DNA from: Flavobacteriaceae bacterium NBU2977
Lineage (GTDB): Bacteria > Bacteroidota > Bacteroidia > Flavobacteriales > Flavobacteriaceae
Direction: 5' to 3'
Length of the DNA: 64,000 nucleotides
Assembly (NCBI GenBank): GCA_019931105.1
Contig: JAIOUW010000002.1
Coordinates: 186,001-250,000, forward strand
This document shows, in pieces, positions 1 through 7,651 of the stretch. Position numbers and translations under genes: made by a program. Numbering within the stretch: the first letter of the stretch is position 1; every line of letters starts with the position of its first letter. Under the pieces are notes generated by a model that did not search any database, was not told the origin of the DNA, and saw nothing but the letters and a program-made list of their open reading frames with translations.

Positions 1-458
1 TGATTTTTCCCGGTGTCGGGGAAGCCAGTTCAGCAATGGAAAAACTTCGCGAAACCGGATTACAAGATGTGATTCCCGAACTAAGACAACCCGTTTTGGG
101 CATTTGTCTCGGTATGCAATTGATGTGTAATGGCTCTGAAGAAGGAGATACCCAAGGTCTCGCGATTTTCGATGTCGATGTAGTCCGCTTTTCCGATGGG
201 GTCAAGGTACCACAAATGGGTTGGAACGTTATTACTGACCTCAAATCACAACTTTTTGAGGGGGTAAATGAAAATGAGCACGTATATATGGTCCATAGTT
301 ATTATGCGGGGTTATGTGATGAAACGATAGCCGAGACCGACTATCACGTAAGGTATAGCTCGGCATTGGGGAAGAATAATTTTTTCGGAACCCAATTCCA
401 TCCTGAAAAAAGCGGAGCCATAGGCGAACGTATATTGAAGAATTTTCTTGAAATGTGA
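1..458 (+). CDS. hisH: Imidazole glycerol phosphate synthase, glutaminase subunit HisH (5' end outside window)
   Basis: Glutamine amidotransferase subunit that feeds ammonia to HisF in histidine biosynthesis. The reading frame is open from base 3, before the first ATG at 36, and encodes the FPGVGEASSAM oxyanion-strand region, so the gene begins upstream of the window. The nucleophile elbow GICLGMQLM carries the catalytic Cys, and the C-terminal FHPEKSG holds the catalytic His and Glu. About 150 of the usual 195-200 residues are present. It is followed directly by a GNAT gene and then hisA, so it belongs to the his operon. Identification is firm; only the start is missing. Confidence 0.95.
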   Translation, partial: IFPGVGEASSAMEKLRETGLQDVIPELRQPVLGICLGMQLMCNGSEEGDTQGLAIFDVDVVRFSDGVKVPQMGWNVITDLKSQLFEGVNENEHVYMVHSYYAGLCDETIAETDYHVRYSSALGKNNFFGTQFHPEKSGAIGERILKNFLEM

Positions 459-462
459 TTAT

Positions 463-879
463 ATGGATTTTTACATCTCCAACGACAAAAGCAAATTGAA
501 CATCGCCGCCATCCAGCAATATATCGGTCGCGAATCTTATTGGGGCATGGGTAGGACGATGGAAGAGGTGCAGCGAACTATCGATAATTCGCTGTGTTTC
601 GGACTTTATAATACGAGTGGTGGTCAAATGGGTTTTTCGCGTATTGTAACCGATTATGTGGCGTTCGCCTATTTGATGGATGTCATCATATTTCCCGAAT
701 ATCAGGGTAGAGGGCTGGGCAAAGAACTGGTCAAACATATGATGGACCACGAAGTAATCGAAAAAGTCCAAACGGTTGCTTTAAAAACAAAGGACGCACA
801 CGGCCTGTATGAACGTTTTGGATTTAAAAGAGTGGGAGATTCCCCTTATTGGATGTCCATTGATAAAATAAAATTGTAA
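463..879 (+). CDS. GNAT-family N-acetyltransferase
   Basis: A 138-residue acetyltransferase-fold protein inside the his operon. The acetyl-CoA loop is visible as [13 protein letters not shown] (the Q/R-x-x-G-x-G/A motif) around residues 77-89, followed by a C-terminal strand typical of small GNATs ([12 protein letters not shown]). I chose ATG 463, 4 bases after the hisH stop; a TTG at 448 would overlap hisH. The stop overlaps the hisA start (TAATG), so translation is probably coupled. The substrate cannot be read from the sequence. It is not a histidine enzyme, and its place between hisH and hisA is likely just operon membership. Confidence 0.82.
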   Translation: MDFYISNDKSKLNIAAIQQYIGRESYWGMGRTMEEVQRTIDNSLCFGLYNTSGGQMGFSRIVTDYVAFAYLMDVIIFPEYQGRGLGKELVKHMMDHEVIEKVQTVALKTKDAHGLYERFGFKRVGDSPYWMSIDKIKL

Positions 880-1646
880 TGCGAATCATTCCCGCAATCG
901 ATATCATCGAAGGCAAGTGCGTGCGCCTTTCAAAAGGCGATTACGATACCAAAAAGGTGTATAATGAAAATCCGTTGGAAGTGGCGAAAAAATTCGAGGC
1001 CCACGGCATTCAATATTTACATTTGGTGGATTTGGATGGTGCAAAGTCAAAACACATCGTCAATCACAAAGTGTTGGAACAAATAGCCTCGAAGACCGGT
1101 TTGAAAATCGATTTTGGAGGCGGATTGAAAACCGATGAAGACCTGCGCATCGCTTTTGAAAGCGGGGCCGGTCAGATTACAGGGGGTAGTATCGCGATAA
1201 AAGACCCGGCTACGTTTACCGATTGGATTTCAAAATACGGCCACGAAAGAATCATATTGGGTGCCGATGCAATGCATGAAAAAGTGGCGGTCTCGGGCTG
1301 GCAAGAAGAATCTAAAGAAGAGTTGGTACCTTTCATAAAATCGTATCAAGAAAAAGGAATCGAATATGTTATATGCACCGATATCAGCAAGGATGGAATG
1401 TTGGAAGGACCTTCGTTTCAACTATATGAAAAAATCCTACGGTCAGTTCGAGCGCAGTCAAGAACTACCGATGAAGGCCCTGCACATAAAAAACCTTTGA
1501 AACTGATCGCTTCCGGGGGTATTTCGGCTTTTGACGAACTGCCGAAGTTGGCAGCAATCGGTTGCGAGGGTACGATCATAGGCAAGGCGATCTATGAAAA
1601 TAGAATTGGGTTGAAAGAACTTGAAAATTATATTTTATCCGCATAG
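879..1646 (+). CDS. hisA: Phosphoribosylformimino-5-aminoimidazole carboxamide ribotide isomerase HisA
   Basis: Catalyses the Amadori isomerisation of ProFAR to PRFAR. It is a (beta/alpha)8 barrel with the catalytic Asp pair in [14 protein letters not shown] (residue 8) and ILGADAMHE (about residue 129), plus phosphate loops DFGGGLKT and IASGGIS. At 255 residues it is about 10-15 longer than usual. The extra residues lie at about 187-205, between EKIL and LKLIASGG, where the DNA carries a palindromic repeat read in frame. It starts on the stop of the GNAT gene and ends 2 bases before the DinB-like gene. The insert sits in a loop between barrel elements, so activity is probably kept. Confidence 0.95.
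   Translation: MRIIPAIDIIEGKCVRLSKGDYDTKKVYNENPLEVAKKFEAHGIQYLHLVDLDGAKSKHIVNHKVLEQIASKTGLKIDFGGGLKTDEDLRIAFESGAGQITGGSIAIKDPATFTDWISKYGHERIILGADAMHEKVAVSGWQEESKEELVPFIKSYQEKGIEYVICTDISKDGMLEGPSFQLYEKILRSVRAQSRTTDEGPAHKKPLKLIASGGISAFDELPKLAAIGCEGTIIGKAIYENRIGLKELENYILSA
1442..1465 (+). repeat. Palindromic REP-like element inside hisA
   Basis: A 24-base unit with GTTC/GAAC ends that can pair. It aligns with copies at 4245-4268 and 29413-29433 around a shared 'gagc..gtc.aag' core. The ends differ between copies but stay complementary within each one (GTTC/GAAC, GCACT/AGTGC, CGCT/AGCG). Here it lies within coding sequence and adds residues such as SVRAQSRT to HisA. Confidence 0.7.
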
Positions 1647-1648
1647 CC

Positions 1649-2185
1649 ATGGAAAAAAGAATTATCGAAGAATTTGTGCAGAACGCTCTTTACCGAATGG
1701 ATGAGAGCACCCGAATGAACACGATTGCGTTATCGCAGTTGTCAGAAGCCGATATTTGGCAAAAGCCGAACCAAAACCTGAACAGTGTCGGCAACTTGAT
1801 CTTGCATCTCTGTGGCAATATTACCCAATATGTGATTTCTTCCTTGGGCGAAACGGAGGACATGCGTGAGCGTGATTTGGAGTTTGAAACCACCTCGGGC
1901 CCCACTAAGGCTGAACTATTACAAAAATTGACCGAAACCGTTGATACGGCAAAACGGGTCATCAATGATGCCCCGATCGAGCAACTGATACGAAAGCGTG
2001 AAGTACAGGGATTCTATTTTTCGGGAATCGGTGTGGTCTTGCACGCCGTTGAGCACTATTCGTACCATACGGGCCAAATCGCTTTTTGGACCAAACAACT
2101 GAAAAATAAAGATTTAGGGTTTTATAACGGAAGGGATTTGAATATTAAAAGCCCCCTAACCCCCAAAGGGGGAACAAAAAACTAA
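1649..2185 (+). CDS. DinB-like (DUF1572-type) four-helix metal-binding protein
   Basis: A 178-residue protein of the DinB/YfiT four-helix-bundle superfamily. Candidate metal-ligand histidines are in LILHLCGNITQY (about residue 52) and HAVEHYSYHTGQIA (residues 133-146), the paired-His pattern of this family. Members include thiol-dependent S-transferases and unknowns; no substrate can be assigned. It starts 2 bases after hisA. The last residues (SPLTPKGGTKN) are encoded by the left end of a repeat at 2148-2309, so the native C-terminus was probably shorter and the tail is acquired. Confidence 0.82.
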   Translation: MEKRIIEEFVQNALYRMDESTRMNTIALSQLSEADIWQKPNQNLNSVGNLILHLCGNITQYVISSLGETEDMRERDLEFETTSGPTKAELLQKLTETVDTAKRVINDAPIEQLIRKREVQGFYFSGIGVVLHAVEHYSYHTGQIAFWTKQLKNKDLGFYNGRDLNIKSPLTPKGGTKN

Positions 2186-2309
2186 ACCGCAAAATGTTAT
2201 TATCAATTTTGTGGTAAAACTTGTTTGATGGAAAACGCAATGCAGGTAAATAAATGGACTTTGCGTCCGAGTAAAAAATCTCCCCATTCGGGGAACTAGA
2301 GGGGGCTTT
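2148..2309. repeat. MITE-like element with 10-base terminal inverted repeats and subterminal hairpins
   Basis: The left end reads aaagccccct (2148-2157) and the right end agggggcttt (2300-2309), an exact inverted repeat. Just inside each end is a small hairpin: ccccc-aaa-ggggg (2159-2171) and tcccc-attc-gggga (2281-2294). The roughly 160-base unit contains no gene. Its left end supplies the stop and tail of the DinB-like gene and its right end runs to the base before the hisF ATG, so the 'gagggggc' of the repeat is the hisF leader. Mobility is inferred; no target duplication is obvious. Confidence 0.65.
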
Positions 2310-3065
2310 ATGTTAAAAAAAAGAATCATACCCTGTTTGGATATCAAAGACGGCCGCACGGTCAAGGGGGTCAATTTTGTAGACCTTCGCGATGCGGGCG
2401 ACCCTGTTGAACTTGCCGAGATCTATAGCCGGGAAGGAGCCGATGAACTCGTTTTTCTCGATATTTCGGCAACGGAACAAAAAAGAAAAACCCTGGCCGA
2501 GCTGGTCTATCATGTTGCGGAAAAGGTAAACATTCCCTTTACCGTGGGTGGAGGAATTTCATCCGTTGAAGATGTTGATATATTATTGAAGAATGGGGCC
2601 GATAAGGTTTCGATAAATTCATCGGCGGTAAAAAATCCGCAGTTGATCAACGATTTGGTTGCCAAATTTGGCTCGCAGTGTATCGTGGTGGCCATCGATG
2701 CCAAGCAAATAGACGGTAGGTGGATCGTGCATTTGGTAGGGGGCAAGGTTCCGACCGAAATCGAACTTTTTTCATGGGCCAAGGAAGTGGAAGAACGGGG
2801 TGCGGGCGAAATACTGTTTACATCGATGGATCATGACGGCACCAAGAACGGATTCGCCAACGACACATTGGCGCGATTGTCATCGGCATTGAACATACCG
2901 ATTATTGCTTCGGGAGGTGCGGGCAATATGCAACATTTTGAGGATGCTTTCAAAGAAGGAAAAGCAGATGCGGCCCTGGCCGCCAGTGTTTTCCATTTTA
3001 AGGAAATCCCGATCAAGGACCTTAAAGAAAAATTACGAGCAAACGGAATTCCCGTAAGATTATAA
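2310..3065 (+). CDS. hisF: Imidazole glycerol phosphate synthase, cyclase subunit HisF
   Basis: Cyclase subunit that, with HisH, converts PRFAR and ammonia to imidazole glycerol phosphate and AICAR. It is a 251-residue (beta/alpha)8 barrel of normal length. The catalytic aspartates lie in [15 protein letters not shown] (residue 11) and [10 protein letters not shown] (about residue 131). Phosphate-binding loops TVGGGISSV and IASGGAGN are present. The ATG lies one base past a MITE-like repeat. It is paralogous to hisA upstream. Confidence 0.97.
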   Translation: MLKKRIIPCLDIKDGRTVKGVNFVDLRDAGDPVELAEIYSREGADELVFLDISATEQKRKTLAELVYHVAEKVNIPFTVGGGISSVEDVDILLKNGADKVSINSSAVKNPQLINDLVAKFGSQCIVVAIDAKQIDGRWIVHLVGGKVPTEIELFSWAKEVEERGAGEILFTSMDHDGTKNGFANDTLARLSSALNIPIIASGGAGNMQHFEDAFKEGKADAALAASVFHFKEIPIKDLKEKLRANGIPVRL

Positions 3066-3342
3066 TTAATTATTAGATGTCGGTAGATGGTTGTAGGTAA
3101 CGCAATCCACCGATAATGGACTAAGGAGAATTGATGTTTTAGAATGGAGAAGTGGGAATGGAGATTGATAATGGAAGTTCTGGAACCAAGAGACAAGATA
3201 TTAGACGTAGGACAAAAGAGTATGGAGAAGCAAGAAGTTAGAGCTTAGAAGTACGAATTGGATCATGAATTTAATTTCGAATAAAAAATGATCATAACTT
3301 GATAACATCAAAAAAACAACCATCAACGAACAACGATACAAA
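3066..3342. other. Purine-rich degenerate spacer between hisF and hisIE
   Basis: About 277 bases with no credible gene. The + strand is strikingly rich in A and G, built from loosely repeated units such as 'agaagttagagcttagaag' and 'gagaagtgggaatggagat' (about 3120-3260), followed by an AT-rich stretch before the hisIE ATG. No clear terminator or promoter was found. It may be decayed repeat DNA. Confidence 0.5.
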
Positions 3343-3963
3343 ATGAAAATAGACTTTGCCAAAAACCCGGATGGATTAGTTCCCGCGATTGTTCAAGATG
3401 CCATGACCAAGAACGTATTGATGCTCGGCTACATGAACGAGGAGGCTCTGAAAAAGACCCAAGAAACCAAAAAGGTCACTTTCTACAGTCGTAGCAAAAA
3501 GCGGTTGTGGACAAAAGGGGAGGAGAGCGGTAACTTTCTAAATCTCATTGATGTCAAAGTCGATTGCGACAACGATACCCTATTAGTTTCCGTGAAGCCA
3601 GAAGGGCCTACGTGTCATACCGGTAGCGATACCTGTTGGGGCGGGAACAATAGCTCAAACTTCGGATTTTTATCCCAACTGGAGGAAACGATAAGGAACA
3701 GAAAAGAAGAGGCTGCCAAAGATTCCTCCTTACGTCGGAATGACAATTCGTACGTGGTTTCCCTATTTGAAAAAGGAATCAACAAGATTGCCCAAAAGGT
3801 AGGCGAGGAGGCCGTAGAGACCGTTATCGAGGCCAAGGATGACAATGACGATTTGTTCCTATATGAAAGTGCCGATCTGTTATTTCACTATTTGGTGTTG
3901 CTCCAAGCCAAAGGTTTTACCCTAAGTGACATCGAAAACGAGCTTCAAAAAAGACATAGATAA
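3343..3963 (+). CDS. hisI: Bifunctional phosphoribosyl-AMP cyclohydrolase / phosphoribosyl-ATP pyrophosphatase HisIE
   Basis: Carries out steps 2 and 3 of histidine synthesis in one chain. The N-terminal HisI domain (residues 1-115) shows MLGYMNEEAL, FYSRSKKRLWTKGEESGN and the metal motifs DCDNDTLL and GPTCHTGSDTCW. The C-terminal HisE domain (about 137-206) is all-helical with KVGEEAVETVIEAKD. The linker (about 126-136, DSSLRRNDNSY) coincides with a palindromic repeat translated in frame. The total of 206 residues is close to the family norm. It is the last visible gene of the his operon. Confidence 0.96.
   Translation: MKIDFAKNPDGLVPAIVQDAMTKNVLMLGYMNEEALKKTQETKKVTFYSRSKKRLWTKGEESGNFLNLIDVKVDCDNDTLLVSVKPEGPTCHTGSDTCWGGNNSSNFGFLSQLEETIRNRKEEAAKDSSLRRNDNSYVVSLFEKGINKIAQKVGEEAVETVIEAKDDNDDLFLYESADLLFHYLVLLQAKGFTLSDIENELQKRHR
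3721..3748 (+). repeat. Palindromic repeat fragment inside hisIE
   Basis: Has ATTCC/GGAAT pairing ends and encodes SSLRRNDN in the HisI-HisE linker. Its 9-base 'gtcggaatg' is the exact reverse complement of 'cattccgac' in the intergenic repeat at 4028, linking it to that family. It lies where the protein should tolerate extra residues. Confidence 0.6.
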
Positions 3964-4027
3964 ACCACTATGCATTTTAAAGCCATACTTATGAATAAGA
4001 TTTAAATTCTTTTTTTGAGCACTGTGC

Positions 4028-4107
4028 CATTCCGACAGAGCGAAGCGACGAGGAACCCCTTGGTTTTTAATTTACAATGGGATTTCTCACTTTGTTCGAA
4101 ATGACAG
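4028..4107. repeat. Imperfect inverted-repeat element downstream of the his operon
   Basis: The left arm (4028-4059, starting cattccgacagagcg) and right arm (4079-4107, ending cgaaatgacag) are imperfect inverted copies around a short AT-rich centre. It lies in the 354-base gap between hisIE and the convergent GIN gene. The gap (3964-4317) otherwise holds only one more repeat at 4245 and no gene. Confidence 0.6.
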
Positions 4108-4244
4108 GCACGCCGGAAGTCTATAGAAACCAAGGTAATTGCAATAGATCCCCAAAGCTATAGGGAACAGGGTTTTAACCCTTAACCTGGCAATAAAACA
4201 ATATGGGTTGAAAATAAAGGGCCGGAAAGCAAAGTGACGGAAAT

Positions 4245-4268
4245 GTCGCACTGAGCTTGTCGAAGTGC
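4245..4268. repeat. REP-like palindromic unit, gcact...agtgc type
   Basis: A 24-base copy of the family also seen at 1442 and 29413, with ends GCACT/AGTGC that pair. It is intergenic, between convergent transcription units, where it could also form a weak RNA hairpin. Confidence 0.65.
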
Positions 4269-4317
4269 ATTCATAAACACCTCATAGCGCTAAATTTCCA
4301 ACCCTTACTTTTGACCG

Positions 4318-5040
4318 TCAATTCCGATTTCTGATTTCAGAGGATCCCGAAAGTTTTTGATTGTTGATCGCGGCATTCCCCTTGTAGTTCAATACGCTGG
4401 CACCCGAAGCCCTGATATCGATGGTCTCCTTGACCGAAAGAAAGGCCTCGCTTGCACCCGATAGTTCGATGTTCAGGTTATCGACCGATAGATCATAATT
4501 ACGAACATTACTGCTTCCGGATAATTTGGCGTTCAGGAAAGTGGTGTTTCCAAAAAGATCCAGATTCGATGCGCCGTTGACATTCAAATACAAACGCTCC
4601 GCAGCTATCTCTCCCGTAAAGTCGGACGCGCCGGAAAGATCTACTCTGGCGTCTGATTGAACCCATTCATTTTCCAAGGTAACGCGGGATGCCCCGCCCA
4701 AATCAAAGGCAGCGACGTTTTTGGTTGAAATATAGGCATTGAGGGTCGCATTGCCCCTGACCGTTGTAAATCTCTTCAACCGTATTACCAAGGCGTTGCC
4801 TTCTCTTTTGACGATTATCTTATTATGAAGGTTCTCATTGGCCTCGATGTTAATGCTTTCCTCGGTATCGGAAAAGGTGACATAGACATTGAATGCATCT
4901 GAAACTTTTACTTCTGAATAATCGGGAATGGCGTATTCCAAAGTGGTCACTTCGCCCGAGGCCCTGATACTATCATGGTCGCAAGAGCTCAGTAACACCA
5001 TGCTTAAGGCAAGCGCGATAAAAAATTTTTGTTTTTTCAT
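4318..5040 (-). CDS. GIN-domain (DUF2807) lipoprotein
   Basis: A 240-residue surface or periplasmic lipoprotein. The signal peptide starts at MKKQKFFIALAL and ends in a LLSSC lipobox (Cys about 19), which fixes the start at 5040. The rest is a right-handed beta-helix of the GIN/DUF2807 type ('auto-transporter adhesin head'), shown by repeated strands with the recurring motif LSGAS/GASN (for example DLSGASDF, NVNGASNL, KLSGSSNV, ELSGASEA, RASGASVL, KLSGSSEI). It is the last gene of the ECF sigma operon, 2 bases after the 70-residue gene. Related genes commonly accompany sigma/anti-sigma pairs in Bacteroidetes. The ligand is unknown. Confidence 0.85.
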   Translation of the reverse strand: MKKQKFFIALALSMVLLSSCDHDSIRASGEVTTLEYAIPDYSEVKVSDAFNVYVTFSDTEESINIEANENLHNKIIVKREGNALVIRLKRFTTVRGNATLNAYISTKNVAAFDLGGASRVTLENEWVQSDARVDLSGASDFTGEIAAERLYLNVNGASNLDLFGNTTFLNAKLSGSSNVRNYDLSVDNLNIELSGASEAFLSVKETIDIRASGASVLNYKGNAAINNQKLSGSSEIRNRN

Positions 5041-5042
5041 TG

Positions 5043-5255
5043 TTATTGAATATTTGATTGATGTGTTAAACTTTTTTCCAAAATCTTTACCGGAATCCAC
5101 TGAAAATTGATGGGGTACCAGATTTCTTCTCCAACTTCAATTCCGTCGTATTCTTCCCAATCCCTTTTCATAAAAACCTGTTCGTTTTCGGTAAAGACAT
5201 GTTTGGTCGTGATGGTTTCATGAAACCGTTTCTGTGCCGTGGTTTTATTCTTCAT
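5043..5255 (-). CDS. Small uncharacterised protein (70 aa) in ECF sigma operon
   Basis: No family recognised. ATG 5255 overlaps the 3' end of the barrel gene by 11 bases in another frame, which argues for coupled translation, and its stop lies 2 bases before the next start. The protein is soluble-looking, with no signal peptide or membrane segment. It is basic at the N-terminus (MKNKTTAQKRF) and acidic/aromatic in the middle (KRDWEEYDGIEVGEEIWYP). A longer open frame to 5333 exists but lies inside the barrel gene. Confidence 0.55.
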   Translation of the reverse strand: MKNKTTAQKRFHETITTKHVFTENEQVFMKRDWEEYDGIEVGEEIWYPINFQWIPVKILEKSLTHQSNIQ

Positions 5256-5934
5256 CGCCGATGTTCTTTTTGTAGCGGTTTCTGCCCATGTTGAACACGC
5301 CGACTTTGATTCCGACTCCTGCAGACCATCCATTTAGGTTATTTATTCCATTTGGGCGTAGTGTCACTTTACTGGTGAATCGATACTTCACACCCGCCTC
5401 GACTTGCAGGTAGCGCGAAATATTGAACAGGGCGCTGACCCCAGGTTCGGCAAGGAAAAAAGGATCAAAATCATCTTCCGTCAGGTCCTGGTCAATATCG
5501 TCGTTCTCGATAATATCGCGGTCAATATAACCGACGCCTCCGCCGCCGATCAATAATGGAAATGACAGATTGACCAGCGATTTACTAAAAAGTATGGGTT
5601 CTAGATGCAGGCCGCCATAAGCACCGATCAGGTCTTCGATATCGCCCAGGGCCGTATTGAAATACTCCTGATCCGAGTAAATGAAATTGCCTTCAAAGCC
5701 GACCTCGAATTGCTGATTGGCAACGTAGGCCAACTTTAGGCCACCCAAATAAGCATCCTTATCATCGATTTGGCCGTAACGCATATCCAGCCCTAAATAG
5801 ACGCCGTGTACTACGTTCTTACGGTCATTGAATTCCAGATAGTCATCGGATCGGTCTTGGCCTTCGTTCTGCGCATGACCCGATAAAATAATACCTAAAA
5901 AGGTGAAAAAGAATAGCGTTTGTAATTGTTTCAT
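5245..5934 (-). CDS. Outer-membrane beta-barrel protein (PorT/OmpW-like size)
   Basis: A 229-residue exported protein. A signal peptide (MKQLQTLFFFTFLGIILSGHA) is followed by alternating amphipathic strands rich in Gly and aromatics (GVYLGLDMRYG, YGGLHLEPILFS, YLQVEAGVKYRFT, GWSAGVGIKVGVF). It ends in a short basic tail rather than a canonical aromatic residue. An acidic loop DNDDIDQDLTEDDFD lies mid-protein (about 150). It is the fourth gene of the ECF operon, after the DUF4097-like gene. It is probably an outer-membrane component of the sigma regulon; the specific function is unknown. Confidence 0.75.
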   Translation of the reverse strand: MKQLQTLFFFTFLGIILSGHAQNEGQDRSDDYLEFNDRKNVVHGVYLGLDMRYGQIDDKDAYLGGLKLAYVANQQFEVGFEGNFIYSDQEYFNTALGDIEDLIGAYGGLHLEPILFSKSLVNLSFPLLIGGGGVGYIDRDIIENDDIDQDLTEDDFDPFFLAEPGVSALFNISRYLQVEAGVKYRFTSKVTLRPNGINNLNGWSAGVGIKVGVFNMGRNRYKKNIGDEE

Positions 5935-6036
5935 TAGATAATAATTTTGATTGATGTATTTAACTTAATAGACAAAACAAAGAAGTAAAAGTTGCATGTC
6001 GCCCGTTTATTTTTTTTTTGAAATTGATACAATGCA

Positions 6037-7134
6037 TCAAAGTTCCTTTAAAAGTACGATGCCTTTTTGGCCCGTAATGGTAATTTTTCCTTGGGGATTG
6101 TTTCCATACGATGCTTTTATCTCGCGCAATTTTCTGCCCTTGTCCAACATTTTGGAATCTACGTTATCGAACGATTTCGGAAGGCGTACCAGACCCTCTT
6201 CTATGGTAGCCTCAAAACGGTGCTGAAAACCGGTTATGTTGAAACTTATCTCTGAAGATTCTTGTGCGATGGCAATATCGGTTTTCGGATCTAAAATTTT
6301 TGTGACCCTGAAGTCGGCGACCCGCATGGTCATATCAACTGAGGTCAACAGGCGATCAAGTTTCAAAGTCGTGAATTTCAGATTACCGTATATCGTACCA
6401 ACTTCCTTGATGGTCACCTCGTCTTTGTTCGAATCGAATTCAAGCGAAGTAATGGTATTCAATGAGATCTCAGTACCATTACTGTTGATCCGTAAGTTCT
6501 TCGAGTTTTCCATATCAAGGTCGCCATTCTTTAGGGTCAGCTTTCCATAGTCGATCGATTTTGCCCTAATTTTTCCATACTTCATATCGATATCCGCCTT
6601 GTTCAGATCATCGTTTATCCATAGGTCGCCATGCTCGACCTTTCCCTTCAACGGCCCTTTCCAATCTTCGATAATGACATCTCCGAAAGTATTGGTCAGT
6701 TCCAGCTCTGCCTTTACCGGCATGTAGACCGTATAATCGACCTGTATATTGCTACGGTCAAAATCAAAGGGATTCGCTTTCTCAAAAAGGTTCGCAAAAA
6801 ATCCGCCCTCTTTTTCGGCGATTTCATACGTTATCGACACATAATCATCATTGTCGCGAATAATAGGTTTGATACGCTTCAACAACTCTTCCGCATTTTC
6901 TCTTTTTCGATGGTTCACCTCAATGTCGATAACGATGGAGACTTCGTTTTTGTCCCATCCAAAGAGATTGATGTTCCCATATTTGTTTTCTAGATGTAGT
7001 TCGCCTGAATCGGTCATGGTGTACGACCGTTCCAACTTTTTAGACACCCGTTCTTGTGCGGTGACCCCATGCCCAAGGGCGACCGCCATCGCAATCCACA
7101 ATAGTTTTTTACAAAGTGTATCCATAATCTTCAT
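6037..7134 (-). CDS. DUF4097-like beta-helix surface protein
   Basis: A 365-residue exported protein with signal peptide LLWIAMAVALGHGVTA, then repeated beta-strands in the DUF4097/GIN style (LHLENKYGNINLFGWD, LTNTFGDVIIEDWKG, IDMKYGKIRAKSID, LTLKNGDLDMENS). The start at 7134 (MKIMDTL) overlaps the anti-sigma gene by 26 bases; ATG 7125 is the alternative. It is third in the ECF operon, and proteins of this kind regularly follow an anti-sigma factor in Bacteroidetes. A role in envelope sensing or adhesion is inferred from context only. Confidence 0.8.
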   Translation of the reverse strand: MKIMDTLCKKLLWIAMAVALGHGVTAQERVSKKLERSYTMTDSGELHLENKYGNINLFGWDKNEVSIVIDIEVNHRKRENAEELLKRIKPIIRDNDDYVSITYEIAEKEGGFFANLFEKANPFDFDRSNIQVDYTVYMPVKAELELTNTFGDVIIEDWKGPLKGKVEHGDLWINDDLNKADIDMKYGKIRAKSIDYGKLTLKNGDLDMENSKNLRINSNGTEISLNTITSLEFDSNKDEVTIKEVGTIYGNLKFTTLKLDRLLTSVDMTMRVADFRVTKILDPKTDIAIAQESSEISFNITGFQHRFEATIEEGLVRLPKSFDNVDSKMLDKGRKLREIKASYGNNPQGKITITGQKGIVLLKEL

Positions 7135-7651
7135 CTTGTATTTTCGAGTCGTTTATCTGACGTAGCAGTTTTTCTATCAATTCAATGCGCTGTTTGTAGT
7201 TTGAAACAATGGCCTCCAACACCAATTCATTGTCAAGGTTTTTTTGCATTTCCAACCGTAATTGTTCGTATTCTTCGTCGAGTTCGCCCATAAAAGAGAG
7301 AAACTCGGCCTTATCATCTTCCGATAATTTCGGATGGTTCCGTACCAACTGTACCTGATGTGAGACCAGGCCTTTGTAGTGCATATCGATGTCCATGAGT
7401 TCTTTGGAAACATAGGTCGTTTCTATGTCGGAACCTTTTCCGATTCCGGAAAGGCCGATGATTGCAGCTACTCCCAAAAGGATGACGACACTTGCCGCCA
7501 TACGTACCCAAGAAGATTTCCAAAGAGGAACGACCTTGGGTGCCTCGGTTTTAAGTTCAGTGGCGATATTGGCCCACATTTTTGCACTGTCGGCCTTATG
7601 TTCGTCGAATTCCGCCACATTTTCCCGGATATGTTTTTCAAAATTGTCCAT
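7109..7651 (-). CDS. Membrane-anchored anti-sigma-like protein
   Basis: A 180-residue single-pass protein directly after the ECF sigma gene (TAATG overlap at 7651). Cytoplasmic N-terminus (1-48), transmembrane helix about 49-69 (VRMAASVVILLGVAAIIGLS), then a long charged helical periplasmic part (about 85-170) with coiled-coil character (DEEYEQLRLEMQKNL, YKQRIELIEKLLRQI). No zinc-binding HxxxCxxC motif and no FecR domain are visible. The helical-hairpin look recalls Spy/CpxP-type sensors, but that is inference. The anti-sigma role is assigned from position, topology and size. Confidence 0.72.
   Translation of the reverse strand: MDNFEKHIRENVAEFDEHKADSAKMWANIATELKTEAPKVVPLWKSSWVRMAASVVILLGVAAIIGLSGIGKGSDIETTYVSKELMDIDMHYKGLVSHQVQLVRNHPKLSEDDKAEFLSFMGELDEEYEQLRLEMQKNLDNELVLEAIVSNYKQRIELIEKLLRQINDSKIQDEDYGYTL

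Noticed and set aside
241-771. 176-codon minus-strand frame over hisH and the GNAT gene
   Set aside because: Antisense shadow of two well-supported genes.
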